The notes beneath the pieces are model-generated. The model saw nothing but the letters and a program-made list of their open reading frames with translations, was not told the DNA's origin and did not search any database. From Actinomycetota bacterium (GTDB lineage Bacteria > Actinomycetota > Actinomycetes > Nanopelagicales > Nanopelagicaceae): a DNA stretch of 49,809 nt. This document shows, piece after piece, positions 49,597 through 49,809 of this stretch. The position numbers were made by a program, and so were the translations under genes. Where the stretch lies: assembly GCA_947487595.1 (NCBI GenBank), contig CANKXJ010000002.1:1-49809 (forward strand), written 5' to 3'. Each line of letters opens with the position of its first letter. Positions within the stretch are counted from its first letter, which is position 1.

Positions 49597-49809
49597 ATGA
49601 ACAAGAAGATCAAGAGTTCACTTGCCATTGTTACTGCTGCAGCCGTTGCTTTTGGCGTTGCATCAGTTCCAACAGCTAGTGCAGCTGTGAAGACATACAC
49701 CATCGGTTACCAAGGCCCACTTTCAGGTGGAGAAGCATCAACTGGTATCGATGAGCAAAACGCAGTTAAGTATGCAATCAAACTATTCGAAGCAAAGAAC
49801 AAGAGCATC
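49597..49809 (+). CDS. Branched-chain amino-acid-type ABC transporter substrate-binding protein, N-terminal part
   Basis: The gene runs off the right edge; 71 residues are visible. Residues 1-29 are a signal peptide: KKIKS, hydrophobic core AIVTAAAVAFGVA, then SVPTASA before the likely cleavage site. No lipobox cysteine is seen, so it is probably released or anchored otherwise. The mature start TYTIGYQGPLSGGEASTGIDEQNAVKYAI is typical of LivK-type periplasmic binding proteins (family 5/6), which feed branched-chain amino acids, amides or urea to a Liv-type ABC transporter. The ligand cannot be told. AGGAAAGG upstream is the ribosome site. Confidence 0.85.
   Translation, partial: MNKKIKSSLAIVTAAAVAFGVASVPTASAAVKTYTIGYQGPLSGGEASTGIDEQNAVKYAIKLFEAKNKSI

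Noticed and set aside
1..49809. Mobile element, prophage, CRISPR or defence island
   Set aside because: No transposase, integrase, phage gene, direct-repeat array or unknown gene cluster was found; gene order is conserved actinobacterial housekeeping.

Overview
The window looks like a chromosomal segment of a streamlined, low-GC actinobacterium. The likely home is the freshwater Nanopelagicales (acI: Candidatus Planktophila / Nanopelagicus group) or a close relative; this is inferred, because no marker search could be run. The reasons are actinobacterial gene order throughout (dnaE2-dinB-DUF3040-mraZ-dcw cluster-sepF-yggT-ileS-DksA-like-lspA-rluD-dnaE-his-trp-lgt-gltBD-pyk-pdtaR), a bifunctional PriA-type HisA, an actinobacterial translational T-box on ileS and an mraW-type leader RNA. 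Base composition, by eye, is far below the usual actinobacterial GC, spacers are tiny, and many genes overlap by 4 bases.

Layout. 1-2464: a translesion pair, the C-terminal part of DnaE2 and DNA polymerase IV. 2509-2850: a DUF3040 membrane protein and a terminator. 2912-17597: the division and cell wall (dcw) cluster with a phased MraZ box array, mraZ, a structured leader RNA, rsmH, ftsL, ftsI, murE (interrupted), murF, mraY, murD, ftsW, murG, murC, ftsQ and ftsZ. 17604-19689: pgeF, yggS, sepF, yggT. 19676-22789 (minus): ileS behind a T-box leader, the only minus-strand gene. 23067-28783: a histone-tailed DksA-like protein, lspA, rluD-type synthase, dnaE1. 28826-34263: hisD-C-B-H-priA-F-I. 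34266-38695: trpE, a 56-residue membrane protein, trpC-B-A. 38692-41448: a MauE/DoxX-like protein, a DsbA-like thiol oxidoreductase, lgt and a VIT-family transporter. 41547-48771: gltB, then gltD fused in frame to pyk. 48799-49809: a tRNA with anticodon CAA, a frameshifted ANTAR response regulator (pdtaR) and the start of an amino-acid ABC transporter binding protein.

How it works together. The first half builds the septum and peptidoglycan precursors: MurC-F make UDP-MurNAc-pentapeptide with meso-diaminopimelate, MraY and MurG make lipid II, and FtsW/FtsI polymerise and cross-link it at the ring set by FtsZ and SepF. The second half is nitrogen and amino-acid metabolism. Several promoters look leaderless, with a TANNNT box 6-9 bases before a start codon that has no Shine-Dalgarno.

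Most striking are three lesions in conserved core genes (an in-frame TGA in murE, an in-frame gltD-pyk deletion fusion, a +1 frameshift in pdtaR) plus a Leu-anticodon tRNA with a class-I-sized variable loop. Draft-sequence error is the first explanation to exclude. No CRISPR, insertion sequence, prophage or unknown defence-type system was seen; apart from these lesions the content is conserved housekeeping.
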